The notes under the pieces were generated by a model. It was not told the DNA's origin. It ran no database searches and saw only the letters and a list, made by a program, of their open reading frames with translations. Source: Clostridiaceae bacterium (GTDB lineage Bacteria > Bacillota > Clostridia > Saccharofermentanales > UBA5734). Taken from it: a stretch of 5,104 nucleotides of DNA. The translations under genes and the position numbers were made by a program. The DNA lies in NCBI GenBank assembly GCA_012511525.1, contig JAAZFW010000356.1, forward strand, positions 1 to 5,104, read 5' to 3'. Of this stretch, positions 3,489-5,104 are shown piece after piece. How positions within the stretch are numbered: position 1 is the stretch's first letter; each line of letters begins with the position of its first letter.

Positions 3489-5104
3489 ATGGTTAAGACC
3501 CGAAATGCCCCCAGAGGCAAGAATCATGTCTGGATTGTGCCTGTTATCCTACTGGTCGTCCTTGTGGCCAGCGTGGGCGGATACTATGCCTGGAGCCGGC
3601 TCGACAAGGATCGGCCGATCCACACCGAAAGCGCGCCGACGACATCGCAGCCAACCAACAGCCCGACGCCTGCGGAAACGACGGTGGATCCGGAATGGCA
3701 GAAAATGGTCGCTGCTGTCGAGCAGGATGTCTTTTATCAGGGCATCTGGCTTGACGAACAGGATTTGGCAGGCAAAAGCTACACCGATGTGCGCAGCCAG
3801 CTATACGAAAAGCAAAGCAGCCTGGCCGAAGAGACCGCTGTCGAACTGACATTGGGTGACAAAACGTTCGCGCTGACCGGGGCAGACATCGGGCTGTCCT
3901 CCGACTGGCTGGAGGTGCTCGAAGAAGCCTGGCAGACAGGGCGGAGCAGTGACGCGAAAGATGAGAATGAACAGATTCGGGCTCGCTACGCGGTGATCAC
4001 GGCCCTTAAGGAAAAACCGCTCAAGCTGGCTACGACTCTGTCCTGGGACGAAGCCAAGCTTCAGGCAATGCTGACGACGGTGGCCGAACAAGTCAATGTG
4101 GCCGCGCAGGGTGCCAAAGCTGTTGATTTTGACACCAAGAACAAGACATTTGTCTTCGCCGATCGCACACCCGGCTTCGCCATGGACCTGGCCGCCTGCC
4201 AGGCTCTCGTGGCCGAGCAGTTGCAAAACGGCAGCTTGGGCGCCAAGGTGGCCGTCACCGGCGAACAGACCTGGGCCGGTTTGACCGCCGCCGAAATGGG
4301 CAAGAACCTGGGGCTGGTCTCCGATGCCCGCACGGTCGCGTCTAACAACGCCAACCGCAACGAGAACATTCGCCTGATCTGCCAGAAAATAAACGGTTTG
4401 GTGCTTAATCCAGGCGAAACCTTTTCCTTTAACGGCCATATCGGCGAGCGGACCAAGGAAACCGGCTTCAAACCGGCAGGCGGCATTATCAACGGCATCC
4501 TGGAAGACGATATTTATGGCGGCGGCATCTGCCAGCCTAACACGACACTCTACCATGCCGTGGCCATGGCTGACCTCGAGATCATCGAGCGCTATCCGCA
4601 TTCCTGGCCGAGCACATATGTGCCAATCGGCCTGGACGCGACGGTTAACTGGGGCGGCGCCGACTTCAAGTTCCGCAACAACACGGATCAGCCGATCGCG
4701 GTGGTTGCCTGGTTCAGCAAACCGAACGTTGTTTTCCAGATCTACGGCCGTTCGCTGGGCTCCGGCGTCAGCATCAAGCTGACCTCGACCCATGAAGGCT
4801 ACATTGAAGTCGATCCGCCGACCTACAAGGAGAACAAGAAGTTAAAACCTGGCGAAGAAGTTGTCATTCGCGAAGAACATATCGGCCAGCTGGCGACATC
4901 CTACAAGGTCTGGTACAAGGACGGCAAGATCATCAAGAAGGAAACCCTGGCCAAGAGCCGCTATCGCCCGATCTCGGCGATCATCGAACGCAACTCGGAT
5001 CCGGCACCGACAGAGACGACGGCACCAACGGAGACGACGGCACCAACAGAGACGACGGCACCAACGGAGACGACGGCACCAACAGAGACGACGGCACCAA
5101 CGGA
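3489..5104 (+). CDS. VanW family protein with peptidoglycan-binding-4 and G5-like domains (3' end outside window)
   Basis: The frame stays open from ATG 3489 to the window edge, giving at least 538 residues. A short basic N-terminus precedes one membrane segment (about 14-34), then a Ser/Thr/Pro linker (44-66). Residues about 84-257 resemble the peptidoglycan-binding-4 region of YoaR-type proteins, with EEAWQTGR at 145-152 and a DRTPGFAMDL element at 225-234. The VanW domain (about 262-410) carries LNPGETFSFN, GGGICQPNTTLYHAV with C348, and DFKFRNNTDQPI. A G5-like domain (about 430-500) contains LKPGEEVVI and YKVWYKDGKIIKKE. A Thr/Pro/Glu repeat tail follows. VanW is named from vancomycin-resistance clusters, but its biochemical role is not established, and no van ligase or regulator is present here. 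The P-N-T after GGGICQ replaces the V-S-S/T common in the family. A wall-binding or wall-modifying role is inferred. Confidence 0.93.
   Translation, partial: MVKTRNAPRGKNHVWIVPVILLVVLVASVGGYYAWSRLDKDRPIHTESAPTTSQPTNSPTPAETTVDPEWQKMVAAVEQDVFYQGIWLDEQDLAGKSYTDVRSQLYEKQSSLAEETAVELTLGDKTFALTGADIGLSSDWLEVLEEAWQTGRSSDAKDENEQIRARYAVITALKEKPLKLATTLSWDEAKLQAMLTTVAEQVNVAAQGAKAVDFDTKNKTFVFADRTPGFAMDLAACQALVAEQLQNGSLGAKVAVTGEQTWAGLTAAEMGKNLGLVSDARTVASNNANRNENIRLICQKINGLVLNPGETFSFNGHIGERTKETGFKPAGGIINGILEDDIYGGGICQPNTTLYHAVAMADLEIIERYPHSWPSTYVPIGLDATVNWGGADFKFRNNTDQPIAVVAWFSKPNVVFQIYGRSLGSGVSIKLTSTHEGYIEVDPPTYKENKKLKPGEEVVIREEHIGQLATSYKVWYKDGKIIKKETLAKSRYRPISAIIERNSDPAPTETTAPTETTAPTETTAPTETTAPTETTAPT
5004..5104 (+). 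repeat. 18-bp tandem repeat with alternating 36-bp period (APTETT tail), cut by window edge
   Basis: At least 5.6 units encoding APTETT begin at 5004 and continue past the edge. The Thr codon after Pro alternates strictly ACA, ACG, ACA, ACG, ACA, ACG, so the real DNA repeat unit is 36 bp. The first unit also differs by CCG instead of CCA for Pro. The tail is likely a flexible, possibly O-glycosylated extracellular segment; what follows it is not visible. Confidence 0.93.

Noticed and set aside
3481..3849. An open frame in another + strand phase at the start of the VanW gene
   Set aside because: It has no domain signature and overlaps the membrane segment and linker coding region of the VanW gene, whose frame continues to the window edge.
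3801..4793. A 330-codon open frame on the minus strand opposite the VanW gene
   Set aside because: The + strand frame here encodes clear peptidoglycan-binding, VanW and G5-like motifs. The minus-strand product shows no recognisable domain and no ribosome binding site was found; it is a by-product of GC-rich codons.
3489..5104. Vancomycin resistance cluster
   Set aside because: Only a VanW-family domain is present, with no VanH/A/X-type or VanRS genes. The family is widespread in susceptible Clostridia.

Overview
The window looks like ordinary chromosome from a Gram-positive bacterium of the Bacillota, probably a Clostridia-type anaerobe. The grounds are strong AGGAGG ribosome binding sites, an exact CtsR-type heat-shock operator, a clostridial-style small heat-shock protein, an AmmeMemoRadiSam radical SAM enzyme, and a VanW/G5 wall protein with Pro/Thr-rich linkers. 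The genes are fairly GC-rich and the intergenic stretches clearly AT-richer. Placement below class level is not supported by the sequence. All real genes are on the + strand. No RNA genes, insertion sequences, CRISPR arrays or phage genes were seen.

Positions 1-402 hold the C-terminal end of a radical SAM enzyme (AmrS family). A short gap with its own sigma-A-like promoter follows, then a GNAT acetyltransferase (486-998). An AT-rich intergenic region (999-1200) carries a promoter and a CtsR operator reading into an Hsp20 chaperone gene (1201-1659), which is closed by a strong intrinsic terminator (1680-1714). A second intergenic region (1715-1906) holds palindromes, promoter hexamers and a large 5'-leader stem-loop.

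The second half is a likely two-gene envelope operon. The first gene (1907-3454) encodes a membrane-anchored NlpC/P60 peptidase with two SH3-like modules. The second (3489 to the window edge, still open) encodes a membrane-anchored protein with a peptidoglycan-binding-4 region, a VanW domain and a G5-like domain. Only 34 bases with no terminator separate them. Both have a single N-terminal membrane segment followed by extracellular Pro/Thr linkers, and both contain 18-bp in-frame tandem repeats. One protein is predicted to cut wall peptides and the other to bind or modify the wall, so joint work in peptidoglycan remodelling is a reasonable inference.

No clearly new system is visible. The most informative observations are the CtsR operator, the paired wall genes with expandable linkers, and the alternating 36-bp higher-order repeat at the window edge.
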